Source: a virus
Direction: 5' to 3' (one strand)
Virus record (IMG/VR): IMGVR_UViG_3300028423_001161
Coordinates: 16,668-80,667 of that record
Length of the DNA stretch: 64,000 bases
Program-made: the position numbers and the translations under genes
Part shown: one piece after another, positions 1-8,546 of the stretch
Layout: every line of letters begins with the position of its first letter
Numbering within the stretch: the first letter of the stretch is position 1
The notes under the pieces: generated by a model
Databases searched by the model: none
The model's input: the letters and a program-made list of their open reading frames with translations, nothing else
What the model was told of the DNA's origin: nothing

Positions 1-1773
1 AGGCACACGACCTGTGAGTGCCACAGGAGGATGCGTATCATCGTTGCCTGCTGACTGGTTCATCAAGTATGCAGGATCTGTGGAGATAACACCTGCCACT
101 GCATGATGTGCACTGTGTGCACACACTGTGATTTCTTTGTCACCGCCAAAGCACACCACTGTGCCTGGTTCAATCACAGTGTCTGCTTCATAGCGTTCCG
201 CAACGTCAGCATACTGTGCTTGTGTTGCTGTAGCAGTGATAGTGCCTGCGCTGAAGTTGCCGCTGCCGTCACGTTCAACAATGGTGTTGCCTGTGTTAGC
301 ACTGGTAGCAGTGGTGCGGTCATTGCTGAGAGTACCTGTGGTAATCACACTAGCATCAAACTCATCAGTGAGGTCTTCGATGCGATCGTTAACTGCAGCC
401 GCAGTCATCAACACTGTGTCCGAATCTGCAAATGTTTCTGCACCTGTTTGAATAGCTGCATCAGCAAAGTCACCAACCACCAGTTCTGGTAAGCGTGCAC
501 TTGCCAGTGTGCCTGTGCTGATGTTGCCAGCATCAAGACTACTCAGTGCGCTACCGTTGCCTGCAAACACACCATCTGCAGTGATGTTGTTGAATGTGAC
601 ATTGTCTCCTGTGCTAACTGCTTGACCAATAGCAACTTCGCCGTCGGTGATGGTTACGCCTAGACCGCCGCTGAAATGTGCACGTGCCTCTGCTGCACTT
701 GGGCCAGTGTAGGTGAATACACCAGAGCCGCTGTTGTAGCTGAGCGAACCGTCGCCACCAGCATCGTTGACACTTACCAAACCACGCACTTCGCTGTCTG
801 TGCGTTCTGTGAAGCTGAATACACCGGTGCTGTTGTTGTAGCTTAAGTCTCCGCTGGCACTGACAGCGTCTCTTGCACGGCTATCGGTGTAGTAGAGGTT
901 TGTGCCTTCGGCAAGGTCTGTGGTGCTGGTAGCCAAATCAAAGTTTGTGCTACCATCGTTGGTGAATCGCCATTTGTCCTGACTTTCGTCCCAGAACACG
1001 CTCACATTGTCGAGATCGCCGCGCTCAACTTCCATGCCTGCATCAGCAGAAGGAGCCCCGCCTGTGTAATCACTGTTGAGTGTGATGATGTTGTCTGCTA
1101 CTTTGAGCTCTTCGGTGTTCACTGTGGTGGTTGTACCACTAACTGTCAAGTTACCGCTTACTGTAACATCATTAAACGAAACATCGTCGTCTGTGGCTAC
1201 ACCTTGTCCAATTGAGATTGTTCCGCTGGCGTATGTAACACCTGTGCCACCTGATAGATGTGCATCAACACGACCATCTGTGTAGTACAAGTTGATGTTG
1301 CCTTCTGTGATACCGTCTGTGGTAACACTTGGATCGTCTGCAACTGCTACTGCGTTGCCGCCAAACTGCAAACCACCGCCAACCACGCTAAGTGACACGC
1401 CATCAATGAAGATGGTTTCGGCGCCCACATAGAGATCTTTCCACACATTGGTGGGCGAACCTAGGCTGAAGGTGTTGTTGGCACTGGGTACCAGGTTGCC
1501 TGTCAAACTCTCATAGTTGATGCTGAGGTTTGCTGAGCCCTCTGTTACACCGCCCAATAGGCCCGAATTGCTGTCTGTGGTAATTGATGTAACGGCGTTG
1601 CCGCTGAACTCTGTGAGTTCTGAAAATCTTGCAAGGCGTTCACCGCCTGCTGTGCTACCATCGTGTACAATGATGGTATTGAGATCTGTATCGACGGTAA
1701 TTTCGCCCGACAAGCCTGTGAAATTGGCATGTTGTGCGGTACTACCTCGTCTTCGTTGAATTGCTGTTGCCAT
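1..1773 (-). CDS. Tail fibre / tropism-type structural protein with Mtd-like N-terminus (3' end off window)
   Basis: The reading frame is open from an ATG at 1773 to the window edge (591 codons) and the C-terminus is missing. It starts MATAIQRRRGSTAQHANF and continues into a short beta segment typical of the major tropism determinant N-terminal domain, which attaches fibres to the virion. The middle has the fibre repeat with TDLAEGTNLYYTDSRARD. Near the left edge the motif TATATQAQYADVAERYEAD followed by EPGTVVCFGGD marks a peptidase G2-type autoproteolytic C-terminal domain, cut off at GRVP. The same domain ends the fibre protein at 4656-8513. A GATAAATA late box lies 37 bases upstream. No clear Shine-Dalgarno is seen; a GGGG in the loop of a leader hairpin is the nearest candidate. 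The call as a virion fibre is firm; the receptor role is inferred. Confidence 0.85.
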   Translation of the reverse strand, partial: MATAIQRRRGSTAQHANFTGLSGEITVDTDLNTIIVHDGSTAGGERLARFSELTEFSGNAVTSITTDSNSGLLGGVTEGSANLSINYESLTGNLVPSANNTFSLGSPTNVWKDLYVGAETIFIDGVSLSVVGGGLQFGGNAVAVADDPSVTTDGITEGNINLYYTDGRVDAHLSGGTGVTYASGTISIGQGVATDDDVSFNDVTVSGNLTVSGTTTTVNTEELKVADNIITLNSDYTGGAPSADAGMEVERGDLDNVSVFWDESQDKWRFTNDGSTNFDLATSTTDLAEGTNLYYTDSRARDAVSASGDLSYNNSTGVFSFTERTDSEVRGLVSVNDAGGDGSLSYNSGSGVFTYTGPSAAEARAHFSGGLGVTITDGEVAIGQAVSTGDNVTFNNITADGVFAGNGSALSSLDAGNISTGTLASARLPELVVGDFADAAIQTGAETFADSDTVLMTAAAVNDRIEDLTDEFDASVITTGTLSNDRTTATSANTGNTIVERDGSGNFSAGTITATATQAQYADVAERYEADTVIEPGTVVCFGGDKEITVCAHSAHHAVAGVISTDPAYLMNQSAGNDDTHPPVALTGRVP

Positions 1774-1777
1774 TGTG

Positions 1778-1794
1778 TTATACCCCGAGTATAA
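1778..1794 (-). promoter_or_regulatory. Leader hairpin just upstream of the Mtd-like fibre start
   Basis: A perfect 6-bp inverted repeat (TTATAC, 5-base loop, GTATAA) ends 4 bases before the start codon of the leftward fibre gene. The only purine-rich candidate for ribosome binding is in the loop, so the hairpin may modulate translation. The structure is seen in sequence; the role is inferred. Confidence 0.4.
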
Positions 1795-1810
1795 AGTGCG
1801 TATTTGCAAG

Positions 1811-1818
1811 TATTTATC
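1811..1818 (-). promoter_or_regulatory. Late promoter box GATAAATA
   Basis: Exact GATAAATA on the minus strand, 37 bases before the fibre ATG at 1773 and starting just beyond the stop codon of the preceding gene (1823). It matches the T4 late consensus TATAAATA in seven of eight positions and recurs upstream of eight other genes here. Confidence 0.75.
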
Positions 1819-1822
1819 AAAA

Positions 1823-3136
1823 CTATCTAATAAGCATGAGATCTAGCTCGTCACTGATAGATTTTATTTTGATCCATGATTTTCCCACAGTTTGTCCTTT
1901 GTACACAGGTACTGTGCCCAACAAACATACTGCAGCCCAAGAACTTCTCTGGTGTCTACCTTGATATTCCTGTTGTGTTTGGTGTGCGCTGTTGATCATT
2001 GATGTAGATAAGTCGTTGCCGTCGGCATCTGTTTCTGTGATCACGGCATTTTCAGGCAATGCAAATGTGCTGGGTAGACTGTGTGCAAAATGGCTTTTTA
2101 GCTGAGTTGTTTCTGTTTCCAGCCATTCTACAACATGATATTTGCCTTGTGTTTTTCTGCCAAACTGATCCTGAAAATATTTGTTTTTCCAATGATTCCA
2201 TTGACTGTTTGCTACTAGTGCTGCATGTGGCACTACAACGCCAACCACAGCATCTCCTTCGTTTGCTACAACCAACTCTCCTTCAGCGTTGATTGCAACT
2301 GTGAATCCTGTTCTATCTTCTCCGCGATGATTTCCATCGGCCCACTCAAACATTTCTGCATAGCCTGTGGGGTTTGAATAGTACGTGCCGTTTGCAAACA
2401 CATCGCCTTGACCACTCACACGATGTGTCACTGTGCTAGCATCATTGCTTTCTGACACAACTTCCATTGCATTCCAGTGACCGGACTGAGGCGAAATAGA
2501 TGTGAGCTGTAAAAGTGTGCTGTCAAAGTTTCTGCTGGGGCTGTGAATCATGCCGCCGACATTTTCAGGATCACGATGATACACGCTGAAACTGGCATTG
2601 TTGATTTTTTGCATGGAGCCTATGCTGACTGCACCGTCACTGAACACATTGAAGCCTTGCCGATTCATACGACTCACTGCTCTCAGAGAGAAACTGAGAT
2701 CATCGTCTCCGTCGCCCTCCACAATGAGACCTCGTGTGCTGAAATCTCCACTGGTTGGCAAGGTGGCTTCGCTGGCTCCGCCGGCACGAATATGTGTGCT
2801 GCCCTTGCCATGACTGCGAGGGGCACGAGTGCCTACACCCAGTTGTCCGTTTTTGCCAATCAACAACACAGTGTTGTCACCTCGACAAAATTGTAGGCCG
2901 TCTTCGTCGGCTGTCACTGAATATTTGTGTTCGCCTTTGCTCATGGCAATGCGGTTCTGCTGTGCTTCGCTGGTCTGTCTTAGCGTGCTCACAGCACTAT
3001 TGAGCTTTTGCTCAAACTGCTCTGTGAGTTCTTCTAACACAGTATTTTTGATCTCTGCAGTGAGCTTGGTTAAATCTACAGTTGACTGTGTGGATTTTTT
3101 CTTGGAAGCAGTTTTCTTTTTCTTTGATGTGCTCAT
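1823..3136 (-). CDS. Structural/fibre protein with coiled coil and peptidase G2-like C-terminal domain
   Basis: A 437-residue protein starting at an ATG preceded by AAAGG. The N-terminus is a lysine-rich tract (residues 4-15), then a predicted coiled coil (about 25-60), consistent with a trimeric stalk. The middle resembles phage fibre beta structure (GKNGQLGVGT, FSDGAVSIGS). From about residue 255 the motif GYAEMFEWADGN, followed by a GEDRTGFTV segment, matches the peptidase G2 (IMC) autoproteolytic domain found at the C-termini of phage spikes and fibres, where it cleaves itself after trimerisation. It lies 17 bases downstream of the 3154-3984 gene and is probably co-transcribed with it. 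Which fibre part it builds is unknown. Confidence 0.75.
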   Translation of the reverse strand: MSTSKKKKTASKKKSTQSTVDLTKLTAEIKNTVLEELTEQFEQKLNSAVSTLRQTSEAQQNRIAMSKGEHKYSVTADEDGLQFCRGDNTVLLIGKNGQLGVGTRAPRSHGKGSTHIRAGGASEATLPTSGDFSTRGLIVEGDGDDDLSFSLRAVSRMNRQGFNVFSDGAVSIGSMQKINNASFSVYHRDPENVGGMIHSPSRNFDSTLLQLTSISPQSGHWNAMEVVSESNDASTVTHRVSGQGDVFANGTYYSNPTGYAEMFEWADGNHRGEDRTGFTVAINAEGELVVANEGDAVVGVVVPHAALVANSQWNHWKNKYFQDQFGRKTQGKYHVVEWLETETTQLKSHFAHSLPSTFALPENAVITETDADGNDLSTSMINSAHQTQQEYQGRHQRSSWAAVCLLGTVPVYKGQTVGKSWIKIKSISDELDLMLIR

Positions 3137-3153
3137 GTGTGCCTTTTGTTGTG

Positions 3154-3984
3154 TTATGTTACGCTAATGGTGTTTCGATCTTGCACTCGCCGCCAATTGG
3201 TTCCATCGTAAAATGCCATGGTAGATCCCCCAACATCGTTGCTCACAAATGCCATGTCACCTGCCGTTGCAGTTGTAAGAGACTCTAGTTCAGCTACAGT
3301 ATAACTATCGTGCGCAACAAGTTTACGAGCGTCTTCTTGAATGCCACCGTAATCCAATACTGTGGTTGACTCTTCTGTGATAACACCGTAGTCTTCAACT
3401 GGATCGCTGAGATCAGCAAAACTGATGTTACCTGCACCATCGGTTTGAAGTACTTGGTTAGCTATGCCATCTAAAGTAGGTAGGGTATAACTATTGTTGA
3501 TAGTAACGTTGGCACCGTCTACACGAAATACTTCGCTGACATTGTTGGCATTGTATATCTTGAACACAGGATCTGTGCCTGTGTTGTTGTCTCTGACACG
3601 CACCACTGTGCCTGTGCCGTTGCTGTGCTTGACGTCCAAAAATGCGCCGGAGTAGTTGATGGCTGGATTGGTTCCCAATCTCAAGCTACCGTTCACAAAC
3701 AGTTTTTCGTTGCTGCTGGTAGATCCGATACTGACTGTATCGTTGCTGCTGTCCACATACAGCGTGCCGTTGTCCACATTGAGATCCGTGAACTGTTCGC
3801 TAATGTTTAGCCAGGAGTTGCCTTCATATTGGAGAATGCCTACATTTGCTGAATCAATGTATAGGTCCCCCGCTGTTGCACCTTCTGTGGAGGGCGCAGA
3901 CCCTGTGATTATGCGGTTACCACTGTTTTTACCAATCTTAAATTCAGATTGAGTGGTACCTTTGAAATTACCAAAAATAGCCAT
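3154..3984 (-). CDS. Repeat-type tail fibre/structural protein
   Basis: A 276-residue protein starting at an ATG with a good GGAG eight bases upstream. It opens MAIFGNFKGTTQSEFKIGK and contains low-complexity beta-rich segments such as VDSSNDTVSIGSTSSNEKLFVNGSLRLG, spread over residues about 75-105, which are typical of fibre shafts. The C-terminus (ATAGDMAFVSNDVGGSTMAF) looks like the tip module shared by many marine myovirus structural proteins. No enzymatic motif is seen. It is the first gene after the late box at 4060-4067, and its leader carries two perfect hairpins. Assignment to fibre is by composition and neighbourhood; an exact homologue was not recognised. Confidence 0.65.
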   Translation of the reverse strand: MAIFGNFKGTTQSEFKIGKNSGNRIITGSAPSTEGATAGDLYIDSANVGILQYEGNSWLNISEQFTDLNVDNGTLYVDSSNDTVSIGSTSSNEKLFVNGSLRLGTNPAINYSGAFLDVKHSNGTGTVVRVRDNNTGTDPVFKIYNANNVSEVFRVDGANVTINNSYTLPTLDGIANQVLQTDGAGNISFADLSDPVEDYGVITEESTTVLDYGGIQEDARKLVAHDSYTVAELESLTTATAGDMAFVSNDVGGSTMAFYDGTNWRRVQDRNTISVT

Positions 3985-4001
3985 GTTGTCTCCGGTCAGT
4001 T

Positions 4002-4042
4002 CAGTGTGCGTTTTTGCACACTGTCTAGGAAATGCTTCCTAG
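4002..4042 (-). promoter_or_regulatory. Two tandem perfect hairpins in the leader of the 3154-3984 gene
   Basis: In the leftward transcript, CTAGGAA/TTCCTAG (7 bp, 4-base loop, 4025-4042) is followed after one base by CAGTGTGC/GCACACTG (8 bp, 6-base loop, 4002-4023). Both lie between the late box and the Shine-Dalgarno of the 3984 start. They may stabilise the mRNA 5' end or set translation; neither has a U-run, so they are not terminators in that direction. Confidence 0.6.
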
Positions 4043-4059
4043 TCGTGTTCCGTCTAAAC

Positions 4060-4067
4060 TATTTATC
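4060..4067 (-). promoter_or_regulatory. Late promoter box GATAAATA
   Basis: Exact GATAAATA on the minus strand, 75 bases upstream of the 3984 start codon and 13 bases beyond the stop of the heme-oxygenase-like gene. It would start a late transcript for the 3984 and 3136 genes. Confidence 0.75.
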
Positions 4068-4080
4068 TATAACTGGTATT

Positions 4081-4590
4081 TTATGCTGGTGTTGGCTCTA
4101 GATGATGTATTTCATCCATAATATCCAGTATGGCCTGAAAACATCTAGTAGCACCGGGTAGTAGCTCTTTGCGATGTCTGTACTGTTCTAACACCATTAG
4201 ACAATCTTTGCGATTCTCCCATTCTAGATGTGCTGTAGGATAATCTGAAAGCCTGCGTTTGAGTATTTCTCCGCCCATGAGATGCGCACCCAACAACACA
4301 TAGGTGGCACCGTCGATGTCTTCGGGTGTTTTTAGGCTGCTGGCAAACTGCTTGGCTGCGTTCACAGATTCCGCATGCTTGTAAGAGGATAGGTCTTGCA
4401 GTAGAGCATGTACTCGAACAGCGCATTCTGGCACATGTGCATCAATCACACAGTGTATGGTGTACAGTGCGCTAAGCCACTTGCTATAGACTTCGGGACT
4501 GGGATTTCCTGCTGCCATCAGTTGACCCACAGGGTGATCTTCACAGGCTTGGTGTAATTCTCTGGTGTTTTGCCACAGATATCCTGGCAT
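4081..4590 (-). CDS. Heme oxygenase-like protein
   Basis: A 169-residue all-helical protein with the layout of heme oxygenase, which opens heme to biliverdin, CO and iron. The segment TRELHQACED (residues 9-18) aligns with the proximal-histidine helix of the family (human HO-1 TKEVHTQAEN), giving H13 as heme ligand and E17 as the conserved acid. The segment ATYVLLGAHLMGGEILKRRL (about 95-114) matches the glycine-kinked distal helix (bacterial form LYVLEGSxLGG). The C-terminal helix ends ATRCFQAILDIMDE. It is short against the usual 190-240 residues, losing mainly the C-terminus. ATG 4590 has AGGAG nine bases upstream. It sits between two tail-fibre genes, and no biliverdin reductase or bilin gene is visible. 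Alternatives are another member of the heme-oxygenase-like fold (TenA-like), but H13 favours heme. Activity is not proven. Confidence 0.7.
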   Translation of the reverse strand: MPGYLWQNTRELHQACEDHPVGQLMAAGNPSPEVYSKWLSALYTIHCVIDAHVPECAVRVHALLQDLSSYKHAESVNAAKQFASSLKTPEDIDGATYVLLGAHLMGGEILKRRLSDYPTAHLEWENRKDCLMVLEQYRHRKELLPGATRCFQAILDIMDEIHHLEPTPA

Positions 4591-4611
4591 TGTGATTCTC
4601 CTGGATTATAT

Positions 4612-4639
4612 GGAAATAGTTATACTTTGGTACTATTTC
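4612..4639 (-). promoter_or_regulatory. Candidate early-type promoter with dyad, upstream of the heme-oxygenase-like gene
   Basis: The minus strand carries TATAACTATTTCC (4612-4624), 21 bases before the ATG at 4590. The identical 13-mer occurs 22 bases before the gp55 start. TATAAC could be a -10 element; no -35 match is seen. A perfect 8-bp inverted repeat (4613-4620 with 4632-4639, 11-base spacer) overlaps it and could be an operator. Confidence 0.45.
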
Positions 4640-4655
4640 AACTAAGAGATATTGG

Positions 4656-7600
4656 CTACACCATCACTTCAACAACGCCGCTTCCTGATGAAGCATGTGA
4701 AGTCAGTGCTTTGCCAATGATAGCACATGCAGGTACACTTGTTGGGTCTTGTGCAACACATGCATAGCCCGAGCGTTCGCAGGTTACTAGCACTTCGCCT
4801 TTGTGCACAGGACCTTGTACTTTCACTGGCACACGACCTCTGAGTGCAAGTGCAACAACCTTTTTGCCTTTGAGCTTGCTGTTCATCAAGTGTGCTGGGT
4901 CTGTGCTCACTACACCTGCAACACGTGTGTCGCAGTGAACGTCTGTGGTGGTGACTTCTGCATCGCCACCGATGATCAGCACAGTGCCTGGTTCATACTC
5001 ACGATCTGCCAGATAGTTCTCAGCCAAGTCAGCATACTGTGCTTGTGTGGCAGTAGCTGTGACCACGTTGGCTGCAAAACTGCCGTTGACATCTCTGACA
5101 ACCACTTTGTTTGCCTCAGAACTACTGGTTGCGTCAACTGCCCAGGTTGTGGCTGTGTCACCGTTGAAGTCTGAACCTGTGAGGTATGTGCCGCGTGTAA
5201 GAGTTTCTGTGGTGTTAGCAGTGATAGTATTTGTATCACCTAGGTCAAACTCAACGCCGTTCACAGTGATGCTGCTGTTGCTAATGCTGTCATTGGGCAC
5301 ACTGCTCAGGAAGAACTGACCGGTGCTCACATTGTAATCAACGCCGGTGCTGGTGTCTGCACTCACAGCATTTCTAGTGCGTGTATCTGTATGGTAGAGG
5401 TTAGCACCTTCTGGCAGATCATCGGTGCTGAACGCGCTCATGTCCACACTGATGTTATCAGCATCTGATATGACGCCTGTGCCTGCTCCAATGTCCAAGG
5501 TAACTGCACCCGATGTGCCGCCGCCTACCAGACCGTTGCCTGCAGTTACACTGCTGATGTCACCGATTTCTGTAACAGAAAACTCACCGGTGTTGGCATC
5601 GTAGCTCAGTGGACTGGTAGCACTGAACAGATCTCTGACATCTGATTCACTGATAGTAGTTGTATCAAATACACCTGTACTATTGCTGTATGAGATGTTG
5701 GCCACTGCAAACACATTGCCATTGGCAGGCGGTGTCTGTGTTAGACTTACACTATCACGTGCACGGCTATCTGTGTAATACTGATTTGTGCCTTCAGTTA
5801 AGTCAGTGGTAGTTTTGCCAGAGAAGTCTGTGTCGAAATCTGTGCTCTTGTAGGTGGTTACTGAGAATACACCTGTGGCATTGCTATATAACAAATCGCC
5901 TGAAGCACTCACGCTATCGCGTACACGATCATCTGTGTAGTAGAGATTGGTGTTGCCTTCAGAGAGGTCGTCTGTGTCAAATGCTGTCATGTCCACATTG
6001 AGTGTGACATTTCCTGCAACACCACCGCCTGTGAGACCTGTGCCTGCTATCACTGCAGTGATGTCTGCATCATTGTCATTGGCAATAGTAACCACATTGC
6101 CTACATTGGTTACAGTGATATTAGTACCACCCTGTATGGTCAATGTCTCACCACTGGTAACACTGTGATCTACATTTGATTCTGTGGCAATGTTCCAGCT
6201 ACTGTAATTGTCAGCTGTGGTTGATATTTCACCAGTGGTACTGTTGTAGTTTATTAATCCTGCGCCGCTCAACAATCCACGTATAGTGCTTTGGCTAGGG
6301 CCAGCATAGGTAAACACACCAGTACTATTGTTGTAACTGAGACTGCCGAGGCCGCTTGTAGCAGAATCAAACTGCTCACGGATACTGCTGATGTTAGCAT
6401 CCACAGTGATCACATTGCTGGCTTCACTGATATCTAAATAGCTACCAGCGGCAATACTCTTGATGCCGTGAATTTTACTTGCTTCAACTGATGGGGTTGA
6501 CAATAATGCTTGGTAAGATAGATAAGTGTAAGTTGTTTGTATACCTTTGCCGCCAGCTTGATCTTGGGTATCTAAACCAGAAACTGCAAAATTAAAAATA
6601 TCACCAGGAGTAGTCTGAATAGGACCGGTAGTAAAATATGTATCGCCATAAGGGATGCCGGGCTCATCACGATCGTCAACTTGTTGATATAATAAAGATC
6701 CATTTTTGTAAACTTGTAGTGTGATTCTTTGGCCATTCGAGTCGCCTTGCTGCTCCAACATTACAGATAGTTCAGCATATGAAACATTTGCAGGAGTAAC
6801 AAAGCTATTTCCTACTACAATGTTGCTAGTATCAAAAATACTACTAAATCCAGTAATATTACCATCTACAACAATGTTAGCTGATATTCCTACCTTAGCT
6901 GCTATAAGACTTTGTGTAACTGACGCACTTGAACCAGGTACTTCTCTAGACCCAGCATACAAGTTAATACCTGCGGCGCCTACATCTTCTACATCACCAA
7001 CTAACGAAGCAGGTGTAATTTCTAAATTTGTATCATTGATTCTAATAAAGGCTTGACTGTTAGCAGAGTCGTAGAATATAGCACCATTAGATGTTGCACC
7101 AGTGTTTGGTATAACTAGTTCGCCAGTAAATGTCTTAGTGTTTGCTAAACTTTGATCGCCTGTGGTCCTAACTACAGTGTTGTCTACACTGATCACGCCA
7201 TTGGCAAAGTCTACACCGTCGCCACCTGAGATATAGTTTTCCACTCTCTGATCGGTATAATAGAGATTGCTGACGCCTTCTAAGATGTTATCAGTGTCTA
7301 ATGTGACCACACCTGTTTCACCGTTCACACTGTCCACGTTGGCAGTGATGCTGGTCAAGTATGCGTCCATTGCAGCATTGGCTCTGGCATCTGTGTAGTA
7401 GAGATTGGCATTGCCTTCTGCTAGATCATCTGTGCTTGTAGGCATCAAGAAATAGTTGACACCGTCGTTGCTGAACTCCCAGGTTTGTCCAGTGGCATCC
7501 CATCTGATGTTAGGTTTGTTAGCGTAGTTGCCGTCAACAAAAATCTGTGCATCCACACCTCCTACTAGATGACTGTCTATGCGACTTGTGGTAAAGTATA

Positions 7601-8513
7601 GGTTGGCATTGCCTTCTGATAAATCATCGGTGGTTTTATCTGCAAAGTCTGTGTCAAAGTCACTGCTTTTATAAGTGGTCACTGAGAACACACCGTTGGC
7701 ACTGTCATAGCTGATATCGCCTGAAGCACTGACGTTGCTGCGCACACGTTCAGTGGTGTAGTAGAGGTTTGCACCTTCAGACAAATCAGTGGTGCTGTGA
7801 TTTGAAATATCTGTGACTTGGCCAGTTACTGTGCCGGTTACATTGCCAGTGACATCACCCGTGACTGCACCAATCACATTGCCCGTGAACTCTGCATCTG
7901 TGCCGTCTGTGCCATTGCTGAGTATCACAGTGCCATTGTCAGCTTTTACATGACCAATGACATTTGCTTCAATGTCACTTGCGCTGGCTGTGCCAATGCT
8001 GATGCTGTTTGCTACAATAGTATCAAACTGCACATTGGCATCAGTGCCTACATTTTGACCTATGGAAATTTCTCCTGTGCTTGAATTGTAAACTACACCT
8101 GTGCCTCCACTGATGTTTGAACGCACTCTCTGTGCAGTGAAGTATAAATTTGTGCCTTCTAATAAATCAGTTGTGGTGTGGTTGGAAATATCTGTGACCT
8201 GGCCAGTTACCGTGCCTGTGACATCACCAACAATATTTGCTTCGATGTCTCCTGATACTGCAATAGCTTCACTGAAATCTATGCTGCCGCCATCAGTGTA
8301 AGAAATAATTGCATTTGAATTTGCACCTTGTAGAACCAACTTTGCTGTGTTGCTATCAGCATCGCTGTTGATTGTGAGGCTGTCGCCTTCCAATAGCGTT
8401 TGTGATTCTACAATGGTGATATCACGCTGAACAAATTCCCCTTCGACAGTGAGTTTGCCCTGTACTACTAGTTCTTCGTCAGAGTTGATATATGTGCGTT
8501 TTTTTATAGACAT
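4656..8513 (-). CDS. Large tail fibre protein with shaft repeats and peptidase G2-like C-terminus
   Basis: A 1285-residue protein. The N-terminus (MSIKKRTYINSDEELVVQGK) has the look of the phage fibre head-binding segment. The body is built of a recurring unit of the form TDLSEGxNLYYTxxRVRxxVSASGDxxYxxxxGVFSVT, with at least five copies over residues about 110-1060. The C-terminal part (from about residue 1165) has TATATQAQYADLAENYLAD, then EPGTVLIIGGD and DTRVAGVVSTDPAHLMN, which is the peptidase G2-type autoproteolytic/trimerisation domain also seen at 1-1773. The ATG has only a weak GAG upstream. A GATAAATA box lies 33 bases before the start. The middle (residues about 495-680) is a different, non-repeat region with slightly higher AT content, perhaps an inserted domain. 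Confidence 0.85.
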   Translation of the reverse strand: MSIKKRTYINSDEELVVQGKLTVEGEFVQRDITIVESQTLLEGDSLTINSDADSNTAKLVLQGANSNAIISYTDGGSIDFSEAIAVSGDIEANIVGDVTGTVTGQVTDISNHTTTDLLEGTNLYFTAQRVRSNISGGTGVVYNSSTGEISIGQNVGTDANVQFDTIVANSISIGTASASDIEANVIGHVKADNGTVILSNGTDGTDAEFTGNVIGAVTGDVTGNVTGTVTGQVTDISNHSTTDLSEGANLYYTTERVRSNVSASGDISYDSANGVFSVTTYKSSDFDTDFADKTTDDLSEGNANLYFTTSRIDSHLVGGVDAQIFVDGNYANKPNIRWDATGQTWEFSNDGVNYFLMPTSTDDLAEGNANLYYTDARANAAMDAYLTSITANVDSVNGETGVVTLDTDNILEGVSNLYYTDQRVENYISGGDGVDFANGVISVDNTVVRTTGDQSLANTKTFTGELVIPNTGATSNGAIFYDSANSQAFIRINDTNLEITPASLVGDVEDVGAAGINLYAGSREVPGSSASVTQSLIAAKVGISANIVVDGNITGFSSIFDTSNIVVGNSFVTPANVSYAELSVMLEQQGDSNGQRITLQVYKNGSLLYQQVDDRDEPGIPYGDTYFTTGPIQTTPGDIFNFAVSGLDTQDQAGGKGIQTTYTYLSYQALLSTPSVEASKIHGIKSIAAGSYLDISEASNVITVDANISSIREQFDSATSGLGSLSYNNSTGVFTYAGPSQSTIRGLLSGAGLINYNSTTGEISTTADNYSSWNIATESNVDHSVTSGETLTIQGGTNITVTNVGNVVTIANDNDADITAVIAGTGLTGGGVAGNVTLNVDMTAFDTDDLSEGNTNLYYTDDRVRDSVSASGDLLYSNATGVFSVTTYKSTDFDTDFSGKTTTDLTEGTNQYYTDSRARDSVSLTQTPPANGNVFAVANISYSNSTGVFDTTTISESDVRDLFSATSPLSYDANTGEFSVTEIGDISSVTAGNGLVGGGTSGAVTLDIGAGTGVISDADNISVDMSAFSTDDLPEGANLYHTDTRTRNAVSADTSTGVDYNVSTGQFFLSSVPNDSISNSSITVNGVEFDLGDTNTITANTTETLTRGTYLTGSDFNGDTATTWAVDATSSSEANKVVVRDVNGSFAANVVTATATQAQYADLAENYLADREYEPGTVLIIGGDAEVTTTDVHCDTRVAGVVSTDPAHLMNSKLKGKKVVALALRGRVPVKVQGPVHKGEVLVTCERSGYACVAQDPTSVPACAIIGKALTSHASSGSGVVEVMV
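7681..7815 (-). repeat. Fibre-shaft repeat unit shared with two other genes
   Basis: This unit encodes ISNHSTTDLSEGANLYYTTE and the following RVRSNVSASGD segment. Closely similar units occur elsewhere in the same gene (for example 5870-5970), in the gene at 1-1773 (about 829-930) and on the other strand at 61078-61215. The last also shares the flanking NGTDGTDAEFTGNV sequence. Confidence 0.7.
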
Positions 8514-8546
8514 TGATATTCTCGCTGTGCGCTTTTGCTATGCAAC

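Noticed and set aside
1-1773. Possible diversity-generating retroelement because of the Mtd-type N-terminus
   Set aside because: The homology is only to the attachment domain; no reverse transcriptase, template repeat or adenine-mutated C-lectin end is visible in this window.
1545-1820. Leftward 91-codon frame beginning upstream of the Mtd-like fibre
   Set aside because: It overlaps the well-supported fibre frame on the same strand and contains the late promoter; a shadow frame.
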